Source: Anaerolineales bacterium UBA2395 (GTDB lineage Bacteria > Chloroflexota > Anaerolineae > Anaerolineales > Villigracilaceae). From it: DNA of 64,000 bases. The notes beneath the pieces are model-generated. The model was not told the origin of the DNA. It was given only the letters and a program-made list of their open reading frames with translations, and ran no database searches. The DNA is taken from NCBI GenBank assembly GCA_002343775.1, contig DDSH01000012.1, positions 124,001 through 188,000 of the forward strand, given 5' to 3'. The position numbers were made by a program, and so were the translations under genes. Below are positions 32,764 to 41,204 of this stretch, in pieces (the stretch's first letter is position 1; every line of letters begins with the position of its first letter).

Positions 32764-34128
32764 ATGAAAATAACCGCCGTCCTCCTTGCCGCCGGGCAGG
32801 GCACGCGCATGAAATCCTCATTGCCCAAGGTGCTGCATCCTGTTGCGGGCAAGCCCATGATCTGGCACGCCCTGCAGGCGATTCAGCAAGCCACCACCGA
32901 AAAACCGGTCGTGGTGGTGGGGCATGGCGCGGAGGAAGTGACCACCTACCTCGGCGATTTGGCGCAGACCGTTTTACAGGAACCGCAGTTGGGAACCGGT
33001 CATGCCGTGATGCAGGTGGAATCGCTGCTCAAAGGGAAGACAGATCTGGTCGTTGTTTGTTATGCAGACATGCCGCTATTACGCGGCGAGACTTTGCAAA
33101 AACTGGTCGAGGCGCAGAAACAGAACAAGGGACCGATGACCATGCTCACGGTCATTGCAGACGACCCGCGCGGGTTTGGTCGCATCATCCGCAAGGCAGA
33201 TGGCTCTGTCGAAGCCATCGTCGAGGAGTATGTCGCCACGCCTGAGCAGGCGAAGATCAAAGAACTGAATGTGGGCGGCTATTGCTTCGATGCGATATGG
33301 CTTTGGGATGCCCTGCACCGCATTCCTAAAAACCCGAAAAAAGGCGAATATTATTTAACCGACACGGTTGAACTGGCAACCGCGGATGGTTTGTCGGTGC
33401 AGCCGATGGTAATGGACGATCTCGAAGAGATCATCGGCGTCAACACACGTGTGCATCTTTCGGAAGTGGAAATTGCCATGCGCAGGCGCATCAACCGCGA
33501 CCACATGCTTAACGGCGTAACGATGATCGACCCCGCTTCAACCTACATTGAAGCGGGCATCCCCATTGGGCGGGATACCACGCTGATGCCGAACACGTAC
33601 CTGCACGGCAAGACCGAGATCGGCGAAGGCAATTTGATCGGACCGAACAGCATCATCCGCGACTCGAAGATCGGCAATCACTGCAAGGTTCTCGCTTCGG
33701 TCATGGAAGGCGCCATCCTCGAAGATGAAGTGGATATGGGACCGTTTGCACGCCTTCGCAAGGGCGCGCATTTGGGCAATCACGTCCACATGGGGAATTT
33801 CGGCGAAGTGAAGGATTCCTATCTTGCCGACGGCGTAAAGATGGGACACTTCTCCTACATCGGCAACGCGCAGATCGGGGCGAACACCAATATCGGCGCC
33901 GGGACGATCACCTGCAACTACGATGGCGAGAAAAAACATCCCACCGAGATCGGCGAGGATGTCTTTATCGGCTCTGATACGATGCTGGTCGCTCCTTTGA
34001 AGATCGGTACAGGTGCGCGGACGGGGGCTGGTGCCGTGGTGACGAAAGATGTCCCTGAGGATACGTTGGTGGTGGGCATGCCCGCCCGTGCGATCCGGAA
34101 ATTTGAACGAAAGACAAAAAGCAAATAA
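32764..34128 (+). CDS. glmU: Bifunctional GlmU: UDP-GlcNAc pyrophosphorylase / GlcN-1-P acetyltransferase
   Basis: This 454-residue protein has an N-terminal uridyltransferase domain with LAAGQGTRMKSSLPKVLH and a C-terminal left-handed beta-helix acetyltransferase domain with hexapeptide repeats, including GNFGEVKDS, HFSYIGNAQIG, NIGAGTITCNYDG and the DVFIGSDTMLVAP region. It makes UDP-GlcNAc for peptidoglycan and other glycans. A GAGGTG ribosome site precedes the ATG. The length is normal. It is followed by cdd and recO, likely in one transcript. Confidence 0.95.
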   Translation: MKITAVLLAAGQGTRMKSSLPKVLHPVAGKPMIWHALQAIQQATTEKPVVVVGHGAEEVTTYLGDLAQTVLQEPQLGTGHAVMQVESLLKGKTDLVVVCYADMPLLRGETLQKLVEAQKQNKGPMTMLTVIADDPRGFGRIIRKADGSVEAIVEEYVATPEQAKIKELNVGGYCFDAIWLWDALHRIPKNPKKGEYYLTDTVELATADGLSVQPMVMDDLEEIIGVNTRVHLSEVEIAMRRRINRDHMLNGVTMIDPASTYIEAGIPIGRDTTLMPNTYLHGKTEIGEGNLIGPNSIIRDSKIGNHCKVLASVMEGAILEDEVDMGPFARLRKGAHLGNHVHMGNFGEVKDSYLADGVKMGHFSYIGNAQIGANTNIGAGTITCNYDGEKKHPTEIGEDVFIGSDTMLVAPLKIGTGARTGAGAVVTKDVPEDTLVVGMPARAIRKFERKTKSK

Positions 34129-34141
34129 ACAGGCAAATGCC

Positions 34142-34543
34142 ATGACAAAAGAAGAAAAACAAGCCCTGATCGACCTTGCAAATGAAGCCCGCCGCCGTGC
34201 ATATGTCCCGTATTCTCATTATCCGGTTGGGGCGGCGCTGCGTACCAAAAGCGGACGTTTGTACACGGGCGTAAATGTGGAAAATGCCGCCTACCCGCAG
34301 ACCATGTGCGCCGAACGCGTTGCCATCTTTAAAGCCGTCTCCGAAGGGGAAAGCGAGTTCGAAGTCATTGCCGTGGTTACCAACAATGGCGGCTCGCCCT
34401 GTGGTGGATGCAGGCAGGTAATGGCGGAGTTCGGATTGGATACCATCGTCCTGATGGCAAACGGACAGGGCGAACTGGTAAAGGAAGCCACTGTTAATGA
34501 ACTGCTGCCTGAAGCGTTTATCCCGAAGCATCTGGTGGTTTGA
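34142..34543 (+). CDS. cdd: Cytidine deaminase
   Basis: This 133-residue protein has the tetrameric-type cytidine deaminase signature: substrate segment GVNVENAAYP, then TMCAERVAIFKA (Zn-Cys and catalytic Glu) and SPCGGCRQVMAEF (two Zn-Cys). It converts cytidine and deoxycytidine to uridine forms in pyrimidine salvage. The ATG at 34142 gives the standard length; longer frames overlap glmU. Confidence 0.95.
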   Translation: MTKEEKQALIDLANEARRRAYVPYSHYPVGAALRTKSGRLYTGVNVENAAYPQTMCAERVAIFKAVSEGESEFEVIAVVTNNGGSPCGGCRQVMAEFGLDTIVLMANGQGELVKEATVNELLPEAFIPKHLVV

Positions 34544-34599
34544 GATCACGGCGCACGTTTTCCAGATGATGTGACCCGTAAAACGGAAAACACTTTCGC

Positions 34600-35358
34600 A
34601 TGACAGATTTTCGTTCCTTGCGCGCTTCGGCTGTTGTCCTCCGCCATTCCAATTGGGGCGAAGCGGATAGATTGCTCACGCTTTACACCCGTGAGCAGGG
34701 CATGGTGCGTGCCCTGGCAAAAGGGGCGCGCAAAGTCACCTCGCGCAAAGCAGGACATCTCCAGCCGTTTACTCACATCACCGTTCAACTGGCAAAGGGA
34801 CGCGACCTGCTCATTGTTACACAGGTCGAAACGATCAACGCCTTTCTGCCGCTGCACGATGACCTGGTCAAGACCAGTTATGCCGCCTACGTAGTGGAGC
34901 TGCTCTTGCGCTTCTCTTATGAAGACGAAGGCGCAAACCCCTCGATATTTAAGTTGCTGGTGGATACGCTGGCACGCATTGAAAAAGAATCCGATTCCTG
35001 GGTGGCTGTCCGATATTATGAAATGCGACTGTTGGATGGGGTGGGGTTTCGACCGCAGCTATTCGAATGTGCCAATTGCGGAAGGGGGATTTTGGCGGAA
35101 GATCAATTCTTCTCGTTCACGGCGGGCGGAGTCATCTGTCCGCGTTGCGGGGAGGGGGTGCGGAATCTGACGAAGATCTCGCTTGAGGCGCTCAAGTATT
35201 TGCGCCACTTCCAAAGGTCAAGTTATAAAGACGCTTCACGCGCATTGCCCAGCCCCGAGGTCCGGAAAGAAGCGGAGGCGCTCATGCAGGGCTACTTCGC
35301 TCACACGTTGGAACGCGGGCTGAATACGCCCGGTTTCATCAAGAAGATCAAACCATAA
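34600..35358 (+). CDS. recO: DNA repair protein RecO
   Basis: This 252-residue protein has an N-terminal OB-fold (RASAVVLRHSNWGEADRLLTLYTREQGMVRALAKGARK, read in parts), the alpha-helical centre, and a zinc finger CANCG-x16-CPRCG (about residues 152-180). RecO loads RecA at SSB-coated gaps with RecR. It ends 14 bases before the convergent PHP gene; the two share a hairpin. Confidence 0.92.
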   Translation: MTDFRSLRASAVVLRHSNWGEADRLLTLYTREQGMVRALAKGARKVTSRKAGHLQPFTHITVQLAKGRDLLIVTQVETINAFLPLHDDLVKTSYAAYVVELLLRFSYEDEGANPSIFKLLVDTLARIEKESDSWVAVRYYEMRLLDGVGFRPQLFECANCGRGILAEDQFFSFTAGGVICPRCGEGVRNLTKISLEALKYLRHFQRSSYKDASRALPSPEVRKEAEALMQGYFAHTLERGLNTPGFIKKIKP

Positions 35359-35361
35359 AAG

Positions 35362-35388
35362 AAGCGGATGGCTAATCACCATCCGCTT
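35362..35388. terminator. Bidirectional hairpin between recO and the PHP gene
   Basis: AAGCGGATGG and CCATCCGCTT form a 10-bp perfect stem with a seven-base loop. The PHP stop codon (35372-35374, minus) lies in the loop, so the last codons of that gene form one arm. Tails are T-rich (TTCTTGTTCTTTTT) on the plus strand. Confidence 0.75.
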
Positions 35389-36151
35389 TCTTGTTCTTTT
35401 TCTTGATCTTCTGCCGCATGGTTTTGCTGAGCGGCTGTGTGTCGATGGGGGTGGATGCCGAGATGGCATCGGACGCGAACCCGAACCGGCGCAGGGTGAT
35501 GCGATGCACCCAACTGAGCAGCGCCTTTGCCGAAAACTCCTCTTCGTATGGGATCGCGACCGTGGTGTTGTTTTCAATGGCAGCACGCAGATCATGCGCG
35601 GTCTTGCCGGGGAACTCGGTATGCGCGCCGCCCACCGCCCAATAGATATGCGCATCGCTTGACCCGATCTTCGCCAGCGGCAAATACACGGAGAGTTTAC
35701 GCGCCACCTTGTCGAAATTCTGTGTGCCCATGTTGTATGTTTCCATGCCCTTGAGCACGGCTTTCGCATGGGGGTTGGCGAGCGCGCCAAGCACGGCTTC
35801 CATCGAAAGGCTGTTGGGCAGGTTGTTGAACGGATGCGGTGCAATGGCAATACCACCTTGATCGCCGATGTGACTTAACGTATCGACCAGCGACAATCCC
35901 GATGGCGGTAGTTTGTTGATGAATAAAGCCACCAGGTGTCCATCGCTCGTGGCGACTTCCGCCGCGGGAATGGCTTCGAGACCATAGTTGGGCGCAAGTT
36001 TTACGGCTTCGAGCGAGCCGCGCAATTCATCGTGATCGGCAATGGCGATCACATCCAAACCGACATCCGCCGCCTGCTTGAGGATCCCTCGAACGGTTGT
36101 AGTTGCATCTGGAGAATAGATGGAGTGGATGTGGATATCTGCGGTGCCCAT
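35372..36151 (-). CDS. PHP-domain metal-dependent phosphoesterase
   Basis: This 259-residue protein has the PHP motifs: DIHIHSIYSPDA (His-x-His plus Ser/Asp), IAIADHDELRGS (metal-binding DHD), IPAAEVATSDGHLVAL and the late SDAHIYWAVG. Such enzymes hydrolyse phosphoesters such as 5'-3' exonuclease products, nucleotide 3',5'-bisphosphates or histidinol phosphate. The Lys-rich tail is unusual but short. It starts 12 bases after the flavoprotein gene on the same strand, so they are co-transcribed. Confidence 0.85.
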   Translation of the reverse strand: MGTADIHIHSIYSPDATTTVRGILKQAADVGLDVIAIADHDELRGSLEAVKLAPNYGLEAIPAAEVATSDGHLVALFINKLPPSGLSLVDTLSHIGDQGGIAIAPHPFNNLPNSLSMEAVLGALANPHAKAVLKGMETYNMGTQNFDKVARKLSVYLPLAKIGSSDAHIYWAVGGAHTEFPGKTAHDLRAAIENNTTVAIPYEEEFSAKALLSWVHRITLRRFGFASDAISASTPIDTQPLSKTMRQKIKKKNKKADGD

Positions 36152-36163
36152 GGCTGCCTTGCT

Positions 36164-37351
36164 TTATTTTCCCAGTGGAATTCGTTGGCTCCAGTTTAAC
36201 ACAAATATCCATGCAACCAAAAGAACGATCGGTTTCAACAAACGCCACAGCAGGATCTGAAACCAGCGCCACTTAAGGGAATAGATGACCTGCGTGATCA
36301 GCCAGCGGACGAACAAAGTTTGACCAAGTCCGCTTCGCGCCACCCGACGCCTGTACCCATTGAATGAAAATTCGCCACGCTGAAACGACTCTGCGATCTC
36401 CTGGGCGGCAATCACTCCATAGCCCAGAGCCATGCTGATGCCCTCGCCGAAGATCGCATCTGCGCCGACGGCATCACCGACCAGCAGCACACGCGGCATG
36501 GACATTTTGTTCCAAGGGCTGTACCAACGGATGGGATGACCTTTGATCTCGTAGTCGTTCAGATCGAACCCGTGGCGTTCCATTTCATCGGCGAGTGGCT
36601 GCCTCAATGCCGGTCGTTTTTGATCTGCGAGCAGGTTCGTATCATAGACACCCCAGCAGCGCATCGGCGTACCTTTCACTTGTGTTGGGAAATCCCACAC
36701 ATACCCGGCGATGTTATCGGGCACAGGGAAGAAATCGAAGAATGCGACTTGCCGCCTCTCAGCCTCTTCTGTTTTCGCAAGATACTTTTGGGGTAGGGCG
36801 GGGGTCAACACTTCCAACACTCGCGCTGTATACACCGGGTCATTGGGGAAGATACTGCGCCGGGTGATGCCGTTCGAGCCGTCTGCGCCGACGACGATGG
36901 ATGCGCGAAAGTTGCCCTGGTCAGTTTCAACGGTCACGCCTGATTCGTCAGGTGTGACCGTTTTGACCGAAACACCCTCTCTGATCTCTAATCCTTGGAT
37001 CTTCGCCTTTTTCGCCAACCAGTGATCGAACTCATCGCGCCGGATCACGCGGATGGCGTGACGCCTGGGCACGCGTACGCTGAGCCCTTTACCGGCGAAG
37101 TCAAAGCGGACTTCACGTGAATCTGTGTGCGGGACTTCGCGCACATCCAGCCCGAGAGACTCAAGGATTCGTTCCGCGTCAATGACCAAGCCGCCGGCGC
37201 AAAGTTTCAGGCGTGGATACTGCTCCTTTTCGAGGATCAAGATGCGGGGAATCAGATGCGGTGCGAACTTTGCAAGGTGCAGCGCGGTGGAGAGTCCGCT
37301 GGGTCCGCCGCCGATGATGAGAATATCGTGGCTTGGCATATCCTTTTCCAT
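36164..37351 (-). CDS. Geranylgeranyl-reductase-family FAD-dependent oxidoreductase
   Basis: This protein has 395 residues from the ATG at 37351; a second ATG at 37339 is possible. The N-terminal Rossmann motif is ILIIGGGPSGLSTALHLAK and the later GDAVGADAIFGEGISMALGYG is the FAD-binding GD motif of the GGR/para-hydroxybenzoate hydroxylase fold. The C-terminus has a hydrophobic membrane-contact region. The family reduces polyprenyl or geranylgeranyl groups of lipids, quinones or chlorophylls. A TACAAT six bases before 37351 suggests a leaderless mRNA and supports that start. Confidence 0.85.
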   Translation of the reverse strand: MEKDMPSHDILIIGGGPSGLSTALHLAKFAPHLIPRILILEKEQYPRLKLCAGGLVIDAERILESLGLDVREVPHTDSREVRFDFAGKGLSVRVPRRHAIRVIRRDEFDHWLAKKAKIQGLEIREGVSVKTVTPDESGVTVETDQGNFRASIVVGADGSNGITRRSIFPNDPVYTARVLEVLTPALPQKYLAKTEEAERRQVAFFDFFPVPDNIAGYVWDFPTQVKGTPMRCWGVYDTNLLADQKRPALRQPLADEMERHGFDLNDYEIKGHPIRWYSPWNKMSMPRVLLVGDAVGADAIFGEGISMALGYGVIAAQEIAESFQRGEFSFNGYRRRVARSGLGQTLFVRWLITQVIYSLKWRWFQILLWRLLKPIVLLVAWIFVLNWSQRIPLGK

Positions 37352-37357
37352 TTCCTT

Positions 37358-37395
37358 ATTGTATAAAAAAACAGAGCATTCGAAAATGCTCTGTT
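37358..37395 (-). terminator. MFS-operon terminator fused to the next gene's -10 box
   Basis: On the minus strand AACAGAGCATT, loop TTCG and AATGCTCTGTT are followed by a T run (37370-37365), and the T run merges into TATACAAT, the -10 region (37363-37358) of the flavoprotein gene. Termination of one transcript and initiation of the next share the same bases. Confidence 0.8.
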
Positions 37396-37433
37396 TAACC
37401 CTTGCGCCACCGAGGAGGGCGGCGGCGCAATAC

Positions 37434-38720
37434 TTAATCCGCTGCGGCGGGGGCGGGGATGGGTTCGACCTTGCCTCTCCAGAAGAACGACCAATACATG
37501 AGGACAGAGATGGTGTAGAGTGTGATCGTGCCGATGAAGGCTGGGGCGAATCCGTATTGGACTTGGAGCCAGCCGCTGATGGTGGGGCTGAAAGCCCAGC
37601 CGAAGTTCCATGCCATGCTGGTGAGGCTGGCAACCGTGGCGCGCCCGGAAGGCTCGACGTGTTCCATCACAAAGGTCTGGTAGACCGGGCTGCTCATGTT
37701 CATTAGCGCGAGGCGGATGTAGTACGTTGCGGCGCCGACCCAGAAGATGGGAGAGAAACCAAGCAGGATCAGGAATGGGATGGAAAGCGCCTGTGTGATG
37801 ACGACGACCTGAATTTTCCCGAAGCGGTCTGCCAGCGGCGGTGCGATGAGCAGACCAATGCCCATCGCCAGCGAGCCCCACGCGAAGAGCGTGCCAATGA
37901 CCGGGTCCGGCTGGTTGTGGACGACGCGGAAAAAGACGTTCATGAACGGCATGATGAGCCCCGCGCCGATGGATGTGATGAGCATGGGCAGGACGAGTTT
38001 TGTCAGCAAGCCGGGGTTCTTTGCCGCGTATTGGAAGGGTGCAAAGACCGCGCGCTGGCTGCGGGCGATCTGCGGTGATTTGATGAAGATCAGCGGCAGG
38101 ATGGCAAGCGCCGCGCCGATGCCGGATATGAGGACTGAATTGCCGTAGGCAACGCTGCTGGTGGCGGAGACGTTCTGAGCCTGACCGATCCATGTGGGCA
38201 GGTAGCCGCCGAGCCAGCTGCCGACGGATGCCATTGTCATTTGCAAGCCCTGACCGAAGCTAAAGAGGTAGGTGCGTTCCTTCTCGTCGCTGTTTTCCAT
38301 CAGGAAGGGAGACATGGTCACGCCTGCGAGGCTTTGGGCAATGCCGGAAACGACGTTCATGGCGTAGAGCGAGGTTTCCGTTTGCCAGAGCGCCATTGCG
38401 AGGATCGATATACTCAACAACACCCCTGAGAGGATGAGCGAACCTTTGCGCCCGATCATGTCGGCGAGGTAGCCCATGGGAAGGGCGGCGAGCAGGGCGA
38501 CGAAACTGCTGGTGGTGATGAGGTTGCCCAGTACCGATTCGTCGAAGCCGAGGCTGAGGGCGTAGAAGTTGAAGATGAGTCGGAAGACGCCCATCACCGC
38601 TCCGGTGATGATGACGTTGAACAAATAAAGTCGCGCATTCGGTTTGAAGGCGCGGACGTGGGAACCGTATTCGTTTAAGATACGGAAAGGTCTTGGAACG
38701 TTCGAAATTTTCGGGTTCAT
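37434..38720 (-). CDS. Major facilitator superfamily transporter
   Basis: This 428-residue protein has about twelve transmembrane helices. The A-loop motif between TM2 and TM3 reads MGYLADMIGRKGSLI and its second-half counterpart is PPLADRFGKIQVV. The substrate is not evident; a drug or metabolite efflux role fits the linked ArsR-type regulator. Its start overlaps the regulator stop (ATGA), so the two are translationally coupled. Confidence 0.9.
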   Translation of the reverse strand: MNPKISNVPRPFRILNEYGSHVRAFKPNARLYLFNVIITGAVMGVFRLIFNFYALSLGFDESVLGNLITTSSFVALLAALPMGYLADMIGRKGSLILSGVLLSISILAMALWQTETSLYAMNVVSGIAQSLAGVTMSPFLMENSDEKERTYLFSFGQGLQMTMASVGSWLGGYLPTWIGQAQNVSATSSVAYGNSVLISGIGAALAILPLIFIKSPQIARSQRAVFAPFQYAAKNPGLLTKLVLPMLITSIGAGLIMPFMNVFFRVVHNQPDPVIGTLFAWGSLAMGIGLLIAPPLADRFGKIQVVVITQALSIPFLILLGFSPIFWVGAATYYIRLALMNMSSPVYQTFVMEHVEPSGRATVASLTSMAWNFGWAFSPTISGWLQVQYGFAPAFIGTITLYTISVLMYWSFFWRGKVEPIPAPAAAD

Positions 38721-39820
38721 GCGGGTTCTTTGACGGGTTCGTTTTCCAAAAATGTATTCAGGTTTTCGTACACAGCGGTAAGCGCCTGCCTGCGGACGGT
38801 GTAGCGGTTCTCTTCGTGCAGGAGGGCAAGCTCCACCAGACCGGCAAGACGTAATTCCTTGAGGTGATGCGTCACCGTTGGAGGGCGAAGTTGGAGGCGG
38901 CGGGCGATCTCGGAGGGGGTGAGGCTTTCATTGGTGAGGTAGCGCAGGATCTTCAAACGGGTGGGGTCGGCAAGCGCCTTGAGCGTGCGTACCAGACCGT
39001 CGGGCACGGTTTCGCCGGGGATGACAGACATATCTGCGGGGCGCGCGCCGAAGAGCAGGATCATGGTGTCGTTGTCCAGCTTTTCGAAGAAGACCAGCGG
39101 CGTCGTCCAAAAGGCGGGGGCGATGATGAACTTCGGTGAATTGAACTCATCACCGACCTGCAAACCCTGCGTGAGTTCGGCGAACAGATCTTCAAAACTC
39201 AGGGTGGCGGCAAGACTCTGGGCACGTTCCAACCCAGCCCGAAGCGCGGGTTCGATGCGCTTTTCCTCCTCCTCAAAAAATGCCTGATGGTAGGATTGCA
39301 GCGCGGAGAGAAATCCCTCGCCCAGTTCCTCGGGTTTGCTCCACCAATCAAGCGCGCGTTCGATGCCGTCTTTTTTGAGGGTATGTTTTTTGCCGAAGAT
39401 CCGCACGAAGAATTCGCTGTCTTCCGGTTTCCACTTTCCCTGGTGTGCAACGCGGATGAGGATTTCGTTCATGCGGGCGTGCTTTTCCTGAGTCTCCTTG
39501 TCGTCGTACTCGCAGACTTCCTCCACCTGCTGCAAAGTGAGCATGCGTTGGGCGGGCGGAATCTGTTTGAGCGCCCAGAGCGCACTGATGGCGTCTTTGG
39601 GTGCGGGGAGGGTGGAAAGCCATTTGAGCGGCACGCCCGTAATGGGGAACACCTCCTCCAAAAGTTTGCGTTCGGCAGCCGGAATGCGCGAGCGGACTCC
39701 GGCTGCGTAGGATGGGCGGATGCCGAAATAGTCGGGTTCGTGTAAAACATGCAAACTGACGAACAATTCGTATGCCGTGCCAAAATCCCAAACGATGGAG
39801 GGGGTGATGTGGTTTGTCAT
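38717..39820 (-). CDS. ArsR-type winged-helix regulator with large N-terminal domain
   Basis: This 367-residue protein has an ArsR-family winged helix in its last 100 residues: LKALADPTRLKILRYL, LTPSEIARRLQLRPPTVTHHL, KELRLAGLVEL. The first 250 residues form a mostly helical domain common in Firmicutes and Chloroflexota regulators of this class; I do not know its ligand. There is no Cys-based metal site in the winged helix. It lies between a 73-residue gene and an MFS gene, downstream of a promoter loaded with GTCTAA-type palindromes, so autoregulation is likely. Confidence 0.85.
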   Translation of the reverse strand: MTNHITPSIVWDFGTAYELFVSLHVLHEPDYFGIRPSYAAGVRSRIPAAERKLLEEVFPITGVPLKWLSTLPAPKDAISALWALKQIPPAQRMLTLQQVEEVCEYDDKETQEKHARMNEILIRVAHQGKWKPEDSEFFVRIFGKKHTLKKDGIERALDWWSKPEELGEGFLSALQSYHQAFFEEEEKRIEPALRAGLERAQSLAATLSFEDLFAELTQGLQVGDEFNSPKFIIAPAFWTTPLVFFEKLDNDTMILLFGARPADMSVIPGETVPDGLVRTLKALADPTRLKILRYLTNESLTPSEIARRLQLRPPTVTHHLKELRLAGLVELALLHEENRYTVRRQALTAVYENLNTFLENEPVKEPA

Positions 39821-39844
39821 GGTATCTGCCAGCGTGCTCCTTTG

Positions 39845-40066
39845 TTATTTGCTCAATTTCCTGCCGATCGAGATCAGGGTTTCGCCCGTGCTGCGTTCGA
39901 TGGTCTCATTGAAAGGCGGGACGTGTTTGAAAAGCATGCCAAGCGAGATGAGCGCCTGACCGGTCTGGCGGGTAAAAATACTCCGCGTGGAGGGTTCCAC
40001 GTTTGAGGAGGTGCGGGGGGAGACCTTTTTTTCTTCCATAACCTGTTCGCAAGTTTGTGTAGACAT
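39845..40066 (-). CDS. Small protein of unknown function, first gene of the ArsR-MFS operon
   Basis: This 73-residue protein starts at the ATG at 40066 (AGGAG nine bases upstream). It has a Ser/Thr/Glu-rich first half and a more hydrophobic second half (TGQALISLGMLFKHVPPF). I recognise no family. It lies 24 bases before the regulator gene and directly after the operator region, so it is made with the regulator and transporter. Confidence 0.6.
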   Translation of the reverse strand: MSTQTCEQVMEEKKVSPRTSSNVEPSTRSIFTRQTGQALISLGMLFKHVPPFNETIERSTGETLISIGRKLSK

Positions 40067-40102
40067 GGCTGCTCTCTCCTGTAAAATGTTAGGCAAATGC
40101 CT

Positions 40103-40154
40103 GTCTTAGACCGATGTCTAATTAGATAATAGTCTAATTTAGACGGTTTGTCAA
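40103..40154 (-). promoter_or_regulatory. Promoter with three GTCTAA palindromes (autoregulated ArsR-type operator)
   Basis: On the minus strand TTGACA (40154-40149), a 17-bp spacer and TATTAT (40131-40126) form a near-consensus promoter. GTCTAATTTAGAC (40132-40144) fills the spacer, GTCTAATTAGAT (40116-40127) covers the -10 and start region, and GTCTTAGAC (40103-40111) lies just downstream. A repressor on these sites would block polymerase, as ArsR regulators do. Confidence 0.85.
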
Positions 40155-40269
40155 GTACCCTTATTAGGAAATTAGGGTCAGAGGTGGTTTTTTGCTCATA
40201 GTTGTATAATTCTCTTAGTTTTCCCCACCCCAACGTTATAAAAGCCCGCTTTATCGAAAGGATGGCAAT

Positions 40270-41094
40270 ATGCTGCGCAAAATACTGGTCGGTTTTTTGA
40301 TCGGATTCAGTTCGATCCTTTTTACAGCAAGTGTGATCGGCGTCATCCTGAGTTGGGCATACAACACGCCGCTGACAGAGGAAGCCCTCACGCGCCTGCA
40401 TGACATCGATGTGGAATTGGAGACGGCGGAAATCACCCTGAAAAATTCCAAGGTGGAGCTGGAACGGACGCTGCGCATCGTAGACCAGACCGAAGCGGCT
40501 CTTGGTCAATTTACCCAGAACGACCCCGAAGGCTTTTTCAAAGACGTTCAAACCACGCTGGATGATGAATTGCTGCCGGAACTGGAGACTGCCCGCGAGC
40601 GGCTCATCTCTGCGCGCGACACGCTCGAAGACATCCGCGTTACGCTCTTCGGCTTGAACCTGGTGCCGTTCCTGCAGATCAACATCCCCGACAAAATTTT
40701 GACCGACCTGATCGACTCCGCCGATGCATTGGAAGCGGAGATCGGCGGCGTGAGCGAACTCGCCAAAAAGGCATCGGTTTTGCTTGATGATGCCGCTTAT
40801 CTCTTGGGTGGTGATTTCAGCGAAACGAGAGACAGCCTTGTGTTCTTTCTGAATGAGATCGACATCTACCAGGAAAAGGTGACCGGCTGGCGCGAACAGG
40901 TTGCGACGGTGACCGAAGGATTGCCCGGCTGGCTCGATCTCGCTTCTTTCCTGCTGACGGTTTTTCTGCTGTGGTTTGGCTTTTCCCAACTCGGGCTGAT
41001 CCTGCACGGGCTGAACCTGTGGCGTGGGAACGATCCGCTGCTGCCGGTGAGGGAAATGTTCAGGAAACCGCAACCCGTCAAAACGTCGGAGTGA
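40270..41094 (+). CDS. Two-TM coiled-coil membrane protein of unknown function
   Basis: This 274-residue protein has an N-terminal transmembrane helix (about residues 5-29), a long heptad-rich extracytoplasmic region of about 190 residues (repeated Leu/Glu/Asp/Thr) and a C-terminal transmembrane helix (about 218-243) with a short basic tail. AAAGGATGG precedes the ATG. I recognise no family. The layout resembles proteins that span or tether the cell envelope. Confidence 0.7.
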   Translation: MLRKILVGFLIGFSSILFTASVIGVILSWAYNTPLTEEALTRLHDIDVELETAEITLKNSKVELERTLRIVDQTEAALGQFTQNDPEGFFKDVQTTLDDELLPELETARERLISARDTLEDIRVTLFGLNLVPFLQINIPDKILTDLIDSADALEAEIGGVSELAKKASVLLDDAAYLLGGDFSETRDSLVFFLNEIDIYQEKVTGWREQVATVTEGLPGWLDLASFLLTVFLLWFGFSQLGLILHGLNLWRGNDPLLPVREMFRKPQPVKTSE

Positions 41095-41156
41095 AGCGGT
41101 TTTATATCAGGCAGATTTAAGGGGGTGTTTTGGGGCGGTTTTTGTTTGTTCGGTTG

Positions 41157-41162
41157 TATAAT
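41157..41162 (+). promoter_or_regulatory. -10 box before the GDGN-motif membrane protein
   Basis: TATAAT, 42 bases before the ATG at 41205. The identical GTTGTATAATTC context occurs at 40201-40212 upstream of the neighbouring gene. Confidence 0.45.
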
Positions 41163-41204
41163 TCCACCGGGTTCTTAAAGATTGATTTCATCGCGGTGGA
41201 TACT

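Noticed and set aside
39845..41073. 399-codon minus-strand frame across 39874-41073
   Set aside because: It overlaps the coiled-coil membrane protein gene on the plus strand and the ArsR operon promoter, with no ribosome site. The shorter frame ending at 39845 fits the operator and operon better.
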